Part shown: positions 1-6,656 of the stretch, piece by piece
Layout: each line of letters starts with the position of its first letter
Position numbering within the stretch: position 1 is the stretch's first letter
DNA from: an uncultured Lachnospiraceae bacterium
Lineage (GTDB): Bacteria; Bacillota; Clostridia; Lachnospirales; Lachnospiraceae
DNA length: 16,357 bases
Assembly: GCA_946633495.1 (NCBI GenBank)
Contig: CAMPAX010000028.1
Coordinates: forward strand, 1-16,357
Reading direction: 5' to 3'
Made by a program: the position numbers and the translations under genes
Notes under the pieces: model-generated
The model's database searches: none
What the model saw: only the letters and a program-made list of their open reading frames with translations
What the model was told of the DNA's origin: nothing

Positions 1-136
1 ATCTGTATACCGGTTGCGGGCATGACAATCCAAGATACTGTTGAATATCCTTTACACTATATCCATTCTCATATGCATATTTTCGGAGGTTGTTTCCGGT
101 CTTCTCCATATCGATTATAGTTTTACTTTCAATCAT
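1..136 (-). CDS. XRE-like helix-turn-helix protein (partial, runs off left edge)
   Basis: I read 45 codons on the minus strand from an ATG at 136 to the window edge, with no stop. The N-terminus begins MIESKTIIDMEKTGNNLRK and continues with a segment ending in GYSVKDIQQYLGL and then PQPVYR. This is the layout of a small XRE/Cro-type helix-turn-helix in Bacillota: a basic first helix, a 'GYSVKDIQ' turn and a recognition helix starting near 'PQ..Y'. The start overlaps the rlmD stop by 8 nt (ATGATTGA), so the two genes are probably co-transcribed and translationally coupled. A GGGGAC/AGGAC purine stretch precedes the ATG. An internal ATG at codon 10 is a possible alternative start. The function is probably DNA binding, but the target is unknown and the C-terminal part cannot be seen. 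Confidence 0.72.
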   Translation of the reverse strand, partial: MIESKTIIDMEKTGNNLRKYAYENGYSVKDIQQYLGLSCPQPVYR

Positions 137-1616
137 TCGTCCTGTCCCCTTTTATTCTGTAATAATCCTCCATCTCAACATCCAGAGTAATGGCTTTCGG
201 ACGGGTGTTGCTCACTCGCTGCAAAAGGCTCACAACTTCCACATGCATACTATGCGGAAACATATCGACGGCCACCGCCTTCCGCAAGTCATACCCCCGT
301 TCTCCGAGGATTCGAATATCTCTGGCAAGCGTTGCGGGATCGCAGGACACATAGACGATCCGGTCGGGCTGCATGTCTGCGATACAGTGAAGAAGTTCTG
401 CTTCACATCCCTTTCTTGGCGGATCCACAACCACCACATCCGCACGATATCGTTCCGGAGCTTCGGCATATAGCTTCGGAACGATATCCTCAGCCTTGCC
501 CACAAAGAACTCGGCGTTCGAGATGTGATTCAGCCCGGCATTCTCCTTTGCATTCTCTATAGCCTGAGGGATGATCTCCACGCCGTAGACACACTTCGCC
601 TTCTCCGCCAGAAAGAGCGAAATGGTTCCGATCCCGCAGTACATATCCCAGACGATCTCATCACCGGTAAGGCCGGCATATTCCAACGCCTTGCCATACA
701 GCTTCCGAGTCTGCTCCGGATTCACCTGGAAGAAGGATTCCGGAGCGATCCGAAAGGTCAGGTCTTTGATCCGATCTGTGATCGCATCCGCACCGAAAAT
801 GGTTTTGCTGTGATCCCCCATGATCCGATTCGTTCTGTCACGATTGATGCTGATCGATACGGAGGCCAAACGGAGAGAAACAACATTTTGTTTGTAATCA
901 TCGATCTCCACCGCCTCCTGCAGTTTGTGTATCAGCAGATCCTGTTCCGGCAGGCGGCTTCCGTTTATGATAATGCAGACCATCACCTCTCCGGTATAGA
1001 ACCCCACACGGGTCAGTACATGACGCACCAGTCCCGTATGCTGTTCCTCATCATACACCGGCACTTCCGCCTCCATAAGATACTCCCGCATCGCCCGGAT
1101 GATCTTTCGGTTCACCGGATGCCCTGCCGGACAATCCGAAAGCGGGATCAGCGCATGGGTATGACCTGCGTAGAATCCGAGGGCCGGCCTCCCTTCCCGA
1201 TCCATTCCTACAGGGAACTGCATCTTATTCCGAAAATGATATGGTTCCTCCATCCCGATCAGAGGTTCCATCAGGGAGTCAATCCCCTCAACGCCCCCGA
1301 TCCTTGAAAGACAGTTACATACATGTTTTTGCAGAAGTTCCTTCTGCTGCTCGTAAGAGATATGCTGTAATGTACAGCCGCCGCAGGATACCGCCTTCTC
1401 GCATAACGGCGTTACACGGTACGGTGAAGGTTCCAGTATCTCCATAAGACGTGCGTATGCATAGTTTTTCTTTACCTTCATCATTTTTACAGCCGCACGA
1501 TCCCCGACCACCGTATCCTTCACAAATACAGTCATGCCGTCTACATGGCCGATCCCCTCGCCGTCTTTTCCCATATCCTCAATTGTGAGTTCATATACTT
1601 CGTTTTTGCTGATCAT
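129..1616 (-). CDS. rlmD: 23S rRNA (uracil-5-)-methyltransferase, RlmD/RlmCD type
   Basis: The 495-residue protein has the TrmA/RumA family architecture. An N-terminal TRAM domain (about residues 5-62, with GKDGEGIG) should bind RNA. Four cysteines, C72, C78, C81 and C162, fit the [4Fe-4S] ligand spacing. The SAM-binding core begins near residue 324 (MYCGIGTISL), a DPPRKG motif is at 398-403, the catalytic cysteine lies in SCDPATLARD (C425), and the general base is E460 in HVE. The family makes 5-methyluridine in 23S rRNA; the Bacillota member often modifies both U747 and U1939, which sequence alone cannot decide here. Residues about 467-495 form a polar tail beyond the usual end, containing TLDVEMEDYY. 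A GAGG site 5 nt before the ATG supports the start. A strong promoter lies about 70 nt upstream, and the gene overlaps the following helix-turn-helix gene. Confidence 0.93.
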   Translation of the reverse strand: MISKNEVYELTIEDMGKDGEGIGHVDGMTVFVKDTVVGDRAAVKMMKVKKNYAYARLMEILEPSPYRVTPLCEKAVSCGGCTLQHISYEQQKELLQKHVCNCLSRIGGVEGIDSLMEPLIGMEEPYHFRNKMQFPVGMDREGRPALGFYAGHTHALIPLSDCPAGHPVNRKIIRAMREYLMEAEVPVYDEEQHTGLVRHVLTRVGFYTGEVMVCIIINGSRLPEQDLLIHKLQEAVEIDDYKQNVVSLRLASVSISINRDRTNRIMGDHSKTIFGADAITDRIKDLTFRIAPESFFQVNPEQTRKLYGKALEYAGLTGDEIVWDMYCGIGTISLFLAEKAKCVYGVEIIPQAIENAKENAGLNHISNAEFFVGKAEDIVPKLYAEAPERYRADVVVVDPPRKGCEAELLHCIADMQPDRIVYVSCDPATLARDIRILGERGYDLRKAVAVDMFPHSMHVEVVSLLQRVSNTRPKAITLDVEMEDYYRIKGDRTND

Positions 1617-1686
1617 ATTGCCTCAATTCTGTTGTTCTGAAACGTTACGGAATACATTTACAAATGTCTTTTTTGCATATATTTTC

Positions 1687-1715
1687 ATTCTAAATTCCGG
1701 ACCATAGCCTGTCAA
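1687..1715 (-). promoter_or_regulatory. Sigma-A-type promoter for rlmD
   Basis: Read on the minus strand, a perfect -35 box TTGACA (1710-1715) is followed by exactly 17 nt and TAGAAT (1687-1692), a five-of-six match to the -10 consensus. Transcription would start near 1680 and leave a leader of about 65 nt before the rlmD ATG. That leader contains a small palindrome, ACATTTGTAAATGT (1654-1667). This is the best-matching promoter in the window. Confidence 0.82.
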
Positions 1716-1720
1716 CCGGA

Positions 1721-1754
1721 ACAAGAAAAGAGCCCTGCCATCGGCAAAGCTCTT
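1721..1754 (-). terminator. Intrinsic terminator after the CarD-like gene
   Basis: On the minus strand AAGAGCTTTGCC and GGCAGGGCTCTT (1728-1754) form a 12-bp stem including two G-U pairs around a GAT loop, followed by TTCTTGT. It lies 15 nt past the CarD-like stop codon and just upstream of the rlmD promoter, so it separates the two units. The U-tract is interrupted by C and G, so termination may be partial. Confidence 0.78.
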
Positions 1755-1769
1755 CATCTTCCTGTGTTG

Positions 1770-2282
1770 TTACACGGCCTGTAACTGGTGTATCGTCTCC
1801 TCAATGTACGGTCCCACATCTTCTTTATCCATTCCCAAAGAGATAGCTAACTCTCCGTACAGACTGTCCTCAGCGATATGAGAAAACCTGGAATCCAGAC
1901 TGGTCATTTTTTTACCTTCTGCCTTACGTTTCTGCATACGGTCATATATCGTCTTGATGAGACTTACGATCTTCTCCGGTTCACATGACAGAAGCGCCTG
2001 CTTGTAGGCGAGCTCACGCTTCTTTTCATCTTCTACCGGCATCTTTTCGATCGCATCCATGTCCCGGATGAGGGCCATCGCCTCTTCTTCCGACATAACC
2101 TTCCGGATCACAACCCTCTCATTATCAACAGGGGTAGAAACCACACGGTCTCTGGTATAGCATGGCGTCATGGTGTAAAAAATCTGATCCCGGGAATCAC
2201 CCGGGGTGTCGATGGGACCTACGGCTGTAATTCGGCATACACCGTTATTTCCGTACACAACGTAGTCACCGACTTCAAACAT
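1770..2282 (-). CDS. CarD/CdnL/TRCF-domain transcription regulator
   Basis: The 170-residue protein opens with FEVGDYVVYGNNGVCRI, the typical start of the RNA-polymerase-interacting Tudor-like domain shared by CarD, CdnL and the Mfd (TRCF) N-terminus; this domain spans about residues 1-65. The remainder is predicted mostly helical and charged (EEEAMALIRDMDAIEKM, then KKRELAYKQALL), as in the DNA-binding helical C-terminal half of CarD. Family members bind the RNA polymerase beta subunit and modulate open-complex formation at many promoters. AAGGAG precedes the ATG with suitable spacing. The gene appears monocistronic, with its own promoter and terminator. I cannot tell which promoters it controls, and the neighbouring thiamine and rRNA-methylase genes need not be targets. 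Confidence 0.88.
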   Translation of the reverse strand: MFEVGDYVVYGNNGVCRITAVGPIDTPGDSRDQIFYTMTPCYTRDRVVSTPVDNERVVIRKVMSEEEAMALIRDMDAIEKMPVEDEKKRELAYKQALLSCEPEKIVSLIKTIYDRMQKRKAEGKKMTSLDSRFSHIAEDSLYGELAISLGMDKEDVGPYIEETIHQLQAV

Positions 2283-2328
2283 AGGTTACCGCTCCTTCAG
2301 TACATCGATCATTTTGCCTACAATATCG

Positions 2329-2357
2329 ATTCTATCATTTTTTTCCCCAAAATGTAA
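2329..2357 (-). promoter_or_regulatory. Extended -10 promoter for the CarD-like gene
   Basis: On the minus strand TTACAT (2352-2357) is followed by 17 nt and TAGAAT (2329-2334). A TG one base upstream of the hexamer makes an extended -10 (TGATAGAAT). The transcript would start near 2322, about 40 nt before the CarD-like ATG, leaving room for the AAGGAG site. Confidence 0.62.
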
Positions 2358-2372
2358 GAATACAAAGTTGCC

Positions 2373-2417
2373 AAAAAAAATGTGAGTGCTCTGTGATTTT
2401 GTACCAACGACAGACTC
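2373..2417 (-). terminator. Possible weak terminator after cytX
   Basis: Immediately after the cytX stop the minus strand can fold GAGT-CTGT against ACAG-ACTC. The 3' arm carries a 3-nt bulge and the loop is 15 nt; an uninterrupted run of eight T residues follows. The U-tract is good but the hairpin is poor, so this is only a candidate end for the thiamine operon. Read-through into the CarD-like gene is possible. Confidence 0.35.
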
Positions 2418-3619
2418 TATGCCTTTCTTCCGGTGGAAGCTTTGATTATCTTTTTCACTGCAACTGTGAGAACCATGGTAATGGCCATATCCGGCAGCGT
2501 ACTCCCCAGAGGCGTATCCACATGCAGAAGCCAGCGGTACAGTCCGAACCCTATAAGCCAGCATAGGAAGCTGATCCAGCCAAACTTCTTCTCTCCCACG
2601 TCCTCTTTCAGAATGTAGTAATCGGCCAGCATCACGGCGATCATAGGCGCAAATACGGATCCGATCAGATAGAGGAAGTCCGTGATGTCATCCATAGGCA
2701 GGAAGATCGCTCCAACCGTACCGATGACCGTCACCGCAATGGCAAAAGCTTTGGACGGTATCTTTCCGGAAATGCTGAGGGCGCTGATCCCCGCCGAATA
2801 GGCATCCATAAATGTGGTCGTCACCGTAGATAAAACCACAACTGCGAGTCCCACTGCCGCAAGGCCGGCGATCCCCTTCCCCGCCTGCAGGATGATCCCC
2901 GCGATCTCTCCTGTTCCGAGATTGATCGCCGCAACCATTCCGATCAGGAACATCCATGTACTGACAAGTCCGTAGGTTACGGAGCTTGCCATCGTCGCCG
3001 CAAAAGGCTTCTCTGCTTCTCTGGTATAATCACTGATCAGAGGAAACCAGGACAGCGGCATAGCCACGGAAAGCTCCACAGCGGCACCGAAGGAGATCGT
3101 GTCTTCCGCTTCGGCTGTGTGGGTAAATACATCACTTCCGAAGGTCAGGGCAGAGATCACAATGGTCAGCACGAAGAGAGCGATCATGGCAACGGTGTTC
3201 AGTTTCCCCAAATGGGTAAGACCGATCAGCAGCCATACTATGATCAGACCACCGATAAGCAGAGCCCATGGAATCTTACCGATATCCCAAAGACCGTTCG
3301 CTGCCAGGGCCCCGTCGTAGATCATGATCCCTGTCCAGCCGATCAGCTGGAGAACATTTAATGCTGCGAAAAGGATATTTCCTTTATTTCCGAAGGAAAT
3401 CCCTGCCGTTTCCATGGAGGACTTACGGGTACGGGCTCCCATGAATCCTGCAAGGAAAAGCAGGACACAGCCGATCCCATGTCCCAGCAGGATGGCGAGA
3501 AAGCCTTTTTGAAAGCCCAGTGGTGCAAGATAAGTACCGGTCATGATCTCGGCGATGGAGACACCCGCTCCAAACCAGATCAGACCGTTGCTGAAGGTTG
3601 ATGTTCTTTTTTGATTCAT
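2417..3619 (-). CDS. cytX: CytX-type putative hydroxymethylpyrimidine transporter
   Basis: The protein is about 400 residues and strongly hydrophobic, with roughly a dozen candidate membrane segments. It resembles the nucleobase:cation symporter-1 (NCS1) branch called CytX. The N-terminal NGLIWFGAGVSIAEIMTGTY and the middle stretch around AMPLSWFPLISDYTREA are typical of that branch. CytX genes are usually TPP-controlled and sit with thiamine genes, and comparative genomics assigns them HMP import; that substrate is inference here. I chose the ATG at 3619 because an ATG at 3658 would overlap thiD by 20 nt and has no ribosome binding site. The site at 3619 is also weak (GAAAG/GCGGA). The gene is last in the thi operon, 19 nt after thiD. 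Confidence 0.88.
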   Translation of the reverse strand: MNQKRTSTFSNGLIWFGAGVSIAEIMTGTYLAPLGFQKGFLAILLGHGIGCVLLFLAGFMGARTRKSSMETAGISFGNKGNILFAALNVLQLIGWTGIMIYDGALAANGLWDIGKIPWALLIGGLIIVWLLIGLTHLGKLNTVAMIALFVLTIVISALTFGSDVFTHTAEAEDTISFGAAVELSVAMPLSWFPLISDYTREAEKPFAATMASSVTYGLVSTWMFLIGMVAAINLGTGEIAGIILQAGKGIAGLAAVGLAVVVLSTVTTTFMDAYSAGISALSISGKIPSKAFAIAVTVIGTVGAIFLPMDDITDFLYLIGSVFAPMIAVMLADYYILKEDVGEKKFGWISFLCWLIGFGLYRWLLHVDTPLGSTLPDMAITMVLTVAVKKIIKASTGRKA

Positions 3620-3638
3620 ATTCCGCACTTTCTTTCTG

Positions 3639-4532
3639 TTATACATACAGCAGTTCATCTGTCGGTTCCGTGATCAGATATCCGTGATCCATGGGACCGC
3701 TGCCCTGTCCGAGGTCCAACCCCGCCGCAAGAGCTCCCGTAAGATAGGATTTTGCATGCTTTACCGCGTCCGAAAGATCGAGGCCAAGCGCCAGGTTGGA
3801 CGCGATAGCCGAAGAAAGTGTGCAGCCGGTGCCGTGCGTATTCGGATTATCGATCCGAACGCCCCGAAACCAGATTTCGTCGAATGCCTCCTCCTTATCG
3901 TCAGATTTGGAAATGGTTTTTTTCTCATTTCCCGTTCCTTCAGGATCCTTTGGTCCGGAAGGTTTCTTCCGGCGGATCAGAAGATCATTTGCGTCATTTA
4001 CCCTGTGTCCGCCCTTCATCAGCACAGACACTCCATATTCTGCGGCGATCTTACGGCCGGCCAATACCATATCCTCTTCCGAAGCAATGGACTGCCCGCA
4101 CAGGGCCTCTGCCTCCGGAATATTCGGTGTGATGACCGTAGCCAGCGGGATCAGCTCCTCTTTCAGCGTCCGGACCGCATCCTCACTGATCAGCCTTGCT
4201 CCGCTGGTGGCGACCATAACCGGATCCACCACAACCCAATCCGGCTGATACTGCCGCAGTTTTTCCGCGATCATACGGATCAGATCACTGCCGGATACCA
4301 TACCGATCTTTACCGCATCCGGACGGATATCCGTGAATACCGCATCCAGCTGCTGTCCGAGAAACTCGGGTGTTACTTCCATTATTCCTGTGACGCCGGT
4401 GGTATTCTGTGCAGTCAATGCCGTGATGCAGGACATCCCATAGACATGGTGTGCCAACATGGTTTTCAGATCTGCCTGAATTCCGGCGCCTCCGCTGGAA
4501 TCGCTTCCTGCGATCGTAAGTGCTGTTCTCAT
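3639..4532 (-). CDS. thiD: Hydroxymethylpyrimidine/phosphomethylpyrimidine kinase
   Basis: ThiD phosphorylates HMP to HMP-P and then HMP-PP in the cytoplasm, supplying ThiE. The 297-residue protein starts canonically with MRTALTIAGSDSSGGAGIQ and shows DPVMVATSG (103-111), TPNIPEAEAL (135-144), KGGH (173-176) and the ribokinase-family anion-hole motif HGTGC (233-237). An in-frame open stretch continues upstream to 4808. However, the ATG at 4532 has AGGAGG 5 nt before it and matches the family N-terminus, so the 92-codon extension is rejected. Residues about 188-217 are a Lys/Asp/Glu/Gly/Pro-rich hydrophilic insertion between the LLIRR strand and the IWFRGVRID strand, making the protein roughly 30 residues longer than usual. 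All key motifs remain, so the enzyme is probably active. Confidence 0.95.
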   Translation of the reverse strand: MRTALTIAGSDSSGGAGIQADLKTMLAHHVYGMSCITALTAQNTTGVTGIMEVTPEFLGQQLDAVFTDIRPDAVKIGMVSGSDLIRMIAEKLRQYQPDWVVVDPVMVATSGARLISEDAVRTLKEELIPLATVITPNIPEAEALCGQSIASEEDMVLAGRKIAAEYGVSVLMKGGHRVNDANDLLIRRKKPSGPKDPEGTGNEKKTISKSDDKEEAFDEIWFRGVRIDNPNTHGTGCTLSSAIASNLALGLDLSDAVKHAKSYLTGALAAGLDLGQGSGPMDHGYLITEPTDELLYV

Positions 4533-4577
4533 AATTCCTCCTTTTGAATCTTCATGAACTGTCACTACGTTATTTAG

Positions 4578-4615
4578 AGCGATACAAGGTGGTGCCCCCG
4601 GTGTACCGCTTTTTT
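4578..4615 (+). terminator. Plus-strand terminator-like hairpin in the thiE-thiD gap
   Basis: On the plus strand AGCGATACA (4578-4586) pairs with TGTACCGCT (4602-4610) with one A-C mismatch, giving eight base pairs around a 15-nt GC-rich loop, directly followed by a run of six T (4610-4615). This has the form of an intrinsic terminator for plus-strand transcripts, yet no plus-strand gene precedes it. It could stop antisense transcription across thiD or be a remnant. The rest of the 202-nt gap (4533-4734) shows nothing I recognise apart from the thiD ribosome binding site. Confidence 0.35.
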
Positions 4616-4734
4616 CATTTATGCTTACTGAACTGCTGCGGGAGTCCGCTTCCTGCTGCCCCGCTGCTTTCCACTTTCGCACTGCTTTAGCGGTTTCCGC
4701 CGCCGCAATGCCCAATCGATAATCCGGAGGGAAA

Positions 4735-5373
4735 TCAGAATAAGATCTGCCCCCGTTTCTTAAGTTCCATTGTGGCCGTTTTGATCTCCTTCTGCCCGAA
4801 AATGGCACTGATCACAGAGATCCCCGCGATGCCGCTGCCGGCGAGCTGCTCCATATTCTCGTAAGTGATCCCACCGATGGCGACCACCGGGATGGAGACT
4901 GCCTTGCAAATGGCCTTCAGTGTCTCATGAGACACATCCACCGCATCCGATTTGGACCCTGTGGGAAATACCGCGCCCACCCCTAAATAATCGGCGCCCG
5001 CAGCCTCCGCCAGAATCGCTTCTTCCACCGTCTGCGCCGAAACACCAAGGATCCGGTCCGGACCGATCATTTCCCGAACACGCCCGGCTTCCATATCCTC
5101 CTGACCCACATGAACTCCGTCCGCGCCGATCCGGACTGCAAGCTCCACATTATCATTCACGATAAAAGGAACCCGGTACTGTCTGGAAAGCGCCATAAGC
5201 TCTATGGCTTCCGCCTCAAACGCCGCCTCATCCATGGATTTCTCGCGGATCTGGAGGATTGTCGTTCCACCCTCCAGCGCCTCCTTTACCGCATGAGACA
5301 GGGGTTCTCCTTCTGACAGCCAGTGACGGTCGGTCACCGCATACAAGAGGAGTGTCTCTTTATCAATCTTCAT
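4735..5373 (-). CDS. thiE: Thiamine-phosphate synthase
   Basis: ThiE joins HMP pyrophosphate to hydroxyethylthiazole phosphate, releasing pyrophosphate and giving thiamine phosphate. The 212-residue length fits the single-domain TIM-barrel enzyme. Visible motifs are YAVTDR (11-16), GGTTILQIREK (35-45; the QIREK segment lies in the pyrophosphate/HMP site), ND (73-74), DGVHVGQED (85-93), GVGAVFPTGSK (131-141), VVAIGGI (163-169) and ISVISAI (185-191), in the family order. The ATG at 5373 is preceded by AAAGG at about 11 nt, supplied by the first copy of a 42-bp tandem repeat that fills the gap from thiM. It is the second gene of the TPP-controlled unit, after thiM and 202 nt before thiD. Confidence 0.96.
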   Translation of the reverse strand: MKIDKETLLLYAVTDRHWLSEGEPLSHAVKEALEGGTTILQIREKSMDEAAFEAEAIELMALSRQYRVPFIVNDNVELAVRIGADGVHVGQEDMEAGRVREMIGPDRILGVSAQTVEEAILAEAAGADYLGVGAVFPTGSKSDAVDVSHETLKAICKAVSIPVVAIGGITYENMEQLAGSGIAGISVISAIFGQKEIKTATMELKKRGQILF

Positions 5374-5519
5374 ATTATGTCAACCTTTCTCAGAACAAAA
5401 TCGATCCTTATCAAAATTATGTTAACCACACTCAAAACAAAATCGATCCTTATTAAAATTATGTCAACCACACTCAAAACAAAATCAATTCCCGCTTAAA
5501 TTATGTCAACCTCTATCAA
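5374..5519. repeat. 42-bp tandem repeat, about 3.5 copies, between thiM and thiE
   Basis: Three 42-bp units begin at 5374, 5416 and 5458, each opening with ATTATGT(C/T)AACC, and a 20-nt partial fourth copy begins at 5500. The first two are the most alike (both contain AACAAAATCGATCCTTAT); the third diverges in its second half. The array fills the whole thiM-thiE gap. On the coding strand the copy nearest thiE carries AGAAAGG, which acts as its ribosome binding site, while the others read GTGTGG there. The units are AT-rich and directly adjacent with no spacers, so this is not a CRISPR array. The copy number looks prone to slippage. Confidence 0.92.
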
Positions 5520-6341
5520 TTACATCTTTTCGATCTTTGCCCAGCTTTCCAGTATATCTCCATCCATATGGCAGATGGCGTCAATGATCCGATTCCGATA
5601 GGTGGAATTTCCGTCCAATGCATGCATATGGGACCATCCGATCTCTCCCGCAACACCCATCAGTGTCACCGCAGTCGCAGCAGCCTCAAGTGTATGTCCC
5701 GGGTTCGCAACCACGTATGCGGTGCAAAGTCCGGACAGCTGACAACCTGTTCCGGTGATCCTGCCCATTTCCGGACGACCGTTACGGATCACATAAGCTG
5801 TATCTTTATCCGCCACGATATCTATGGCACCGGTAATGGCGATCACGGTATCCAGCCTTTCCGCAAGGTTCTTCGCAAACTGCACTGCCGAAGGAAGGTT
5901 CTCCTCCATCACAGCGTCCGCCACATCTGCATCCACGCCCTTGGTGGTTCCGCTGCCGTTGGCGATAGTTTTGATCTCGGAGATATTTCCCCTGATGACC
6001 GCAAACTTCACCTCTTCCACCAGACGGTTCGCTGTATCCGTCCGAAGTTTCGATGCCCCGGCGCCCACCGGATCCAAAAGGACCGGATGTCCCAGTTCAT
6101 TTGCCTTTTTTCCTGCCCGGAACATTCCCTCGATACTGCTCTTGCAGAGCGTTCCGATATTAATGTTCAGTCCTCCGCAGATCGATGTGATGTCCTCCAC
6201 ATCCTCCGGTTCATCTGACATAATGGGACTGCCGCCGCAGGCAAGCAGAACATTTGCCACATCGTTCACCGTAACATAGTTTGTGATGTTGTGCACCAGC
6301 GGTGCTGCCTTCTGCACATTTTCCCAGCATTCCTTTAACAT
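5520..6341 (-). CDS. thiM: Hydroxyethylthiazole kinase
   Basis: ThiM phosphorylates salvaged 4-methyl-5-(2-hydroxyethyl)thiazole to the thiazole phosphate used by ThiE. The 273-residue protein has the family motifs in order: LVHNITNYVTVNDVAN (15-30), CGGSPIMSD (35-43), LLDPVGAGASKLR (88-100), IRGNISEI (116-123) and the ribokinase-type GTGC (197-200). AGAAGGAGG lies 8 nt before the ATG. It is the first gene after a TPP riboswitch and terminator, so expression should fall when TPP is abundant. Having thiM together with thiD, thiE and cytX, and no biosynthetic thiC or thiG in view, points to salvage of thiazole and pyrimidine. The gene ends 146 nt before thiE, and the repeat array occupies that space. 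Confidence 0.96.
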   Translation of the reverse strand: MLKECWENVQKAAPLVHNITNYVTVNDVANVLLACGGSPIMSDEPEDVEDITSICGGLNINIGTLCKSSIEGMFRAGKKANELGHPVLLDPVGAGASKLRTDTANRLVEEVKFAVIRGNISEIKTIANGSGTTKGVDADVADAVMEENLPSAVQFAKNLAERLDTVIAITGAIDIVADKDTAYVIRNGRPEMGRITGTGCQLSGLCTAYVVANPGHTLEAAATAVTLMGVAGEIGWSHMHALDGNSTYRNRIIDAICHMDGDILESWAKIEKM

Positions 6342-6448
6342 TTTATTTCCTCCTTCTGTTCGAAAATACTTCTTCGGTGGCTTTCCTCCCTCAGAATAAC
6401 ATGTGCTGCGTTTCGGTCACCTTCCATTATCATCGCATTATCATACAT
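6335..6448 (-). other. Possible 37-codon leader ORF between TPP terminator and thiM
   Basis: An ATG at 6448, inside the U-tract of the TPP-controlled terminator, opens a frame of 37 codons. It starts MYDNAMIMEGDRNAAH and ends EEIKC, with its stop overlapping the thiM ATG (TGTTAA). The predicted peptide is charged and I do not recognise it. No convincing ribosome binding site precedes the ATG, so it may be chance. If translated it would couple to thiM and only be made on read-through transcripts. Confidence 0.2.
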
Positions 6449-6477
6449 AAAATAAGGCAGCCCGACCGGACTGCCTT
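6446..6477 (-). terminator. Terminator downstream of the TPP aptamer
   Basis: On the minus strand AAGGCAGTCC pairs with GGGCTGCCTT (10 bp with one G-U pair, GGTC loop, 6454-6477), followed by ATTTTAT. It stands about 35 nt after the TPP aptamer and about 100 nt before thiM, the usual place for a riboswitch-controlled transcription terminator. The antiterminator partner was not identified by eye. Confidence 0.8.
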
Positions 6478-6510
6478 AATCTCCTTTTTTCACCGGCGTC
6501 TGTACAGCAC

Positions 6511-6602
6511 CGGCTGATCCCTCCGTTGGCATTATCCAAATCAGGTGCGGTCGAGACGGGATTACGTCTCCTCTCAGCCAACTTCCGTCAGCTCCCGTAG
6601 CT
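6511..6602 (-). promoter_or_regulatory. TPP riboswitch (THI element) of the thi operon
   Basis: Read on the minus strand, the aptamer carries the two conserved THI-box signatures. The first is GGCTGAGAGG (the CTGAGA is at 6572-6577). The second runs from ACCTGATTTGG to GGATAATGCCAACGGAGGGA. A GCTGA/TCAGC closing helix (6588-6592 with 6513-6517) and a GAGACG/CGTCTC P3 arm (6552-6569) can be drawn. Binding of thiamine pyrophosphate should favour the terminator that follows and repress thiM-thiE-thiD-cytX. The motif order matches this gene content. I found no convincing promoter in the short space between the upstream hydrolase gene and the aptamer. Confidence 0.95.
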
Positions 6603-6656
6603 TATTCAGTTTCCGGGTCCCGGGTTTGTGATAGCTCACATCCTGCATCTGACCCA

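Noticed and set aside
2286..2564. 92-codon minus-strand frame between cytX and the CarD-like gene
   Set aside because: Half of it overlaps the end of cytX in another frame, the composition is rich in Ser/His/Gly, and the remainder contains the CarD-like promoter and a poly-T tract.
3684..4547. 287-codon plus-strand open frame across thiD
   Set aside because: It is antisense to a well-supported kinase gene, has no recognisable domain and reflects GC-biased codon shadowing. The same holds for the other long plus-strand frames at 525-1307, 9946-10554 and 11446-12198.
4587..4610. T-box-like string AAGGTGGT...TACCGC on the plus strand
   Set aside because: The two halves of a T-box antiterminator bulge are split by about ten extra bases, no stem I or specifier can be seen upstream, and no plus-strand gene follows.
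4533..4808. 92-codon in-frame N-terminal extension of ThiD
   Set aside because: It overlaps thiE, lacks a ribosome binding site and has no family similarity, while the ATG at 4532 has AGGAGG and the canonical ThiD start.
5374..5519. CRISPR array
   Set aside because: The 42-bp units are directly adjacent with no spacers, and there are no cas genes in the window.
6361..6420. Cobalamin- or glycine-riboswitch-like wording in the thiM leader (GGAGGAAAGCCACCGAAGAAG)
   Set aside because: Only short fragments resemble those motifs and the other conserved core elements are missing. A covariance-model search with a significant hit would change this.
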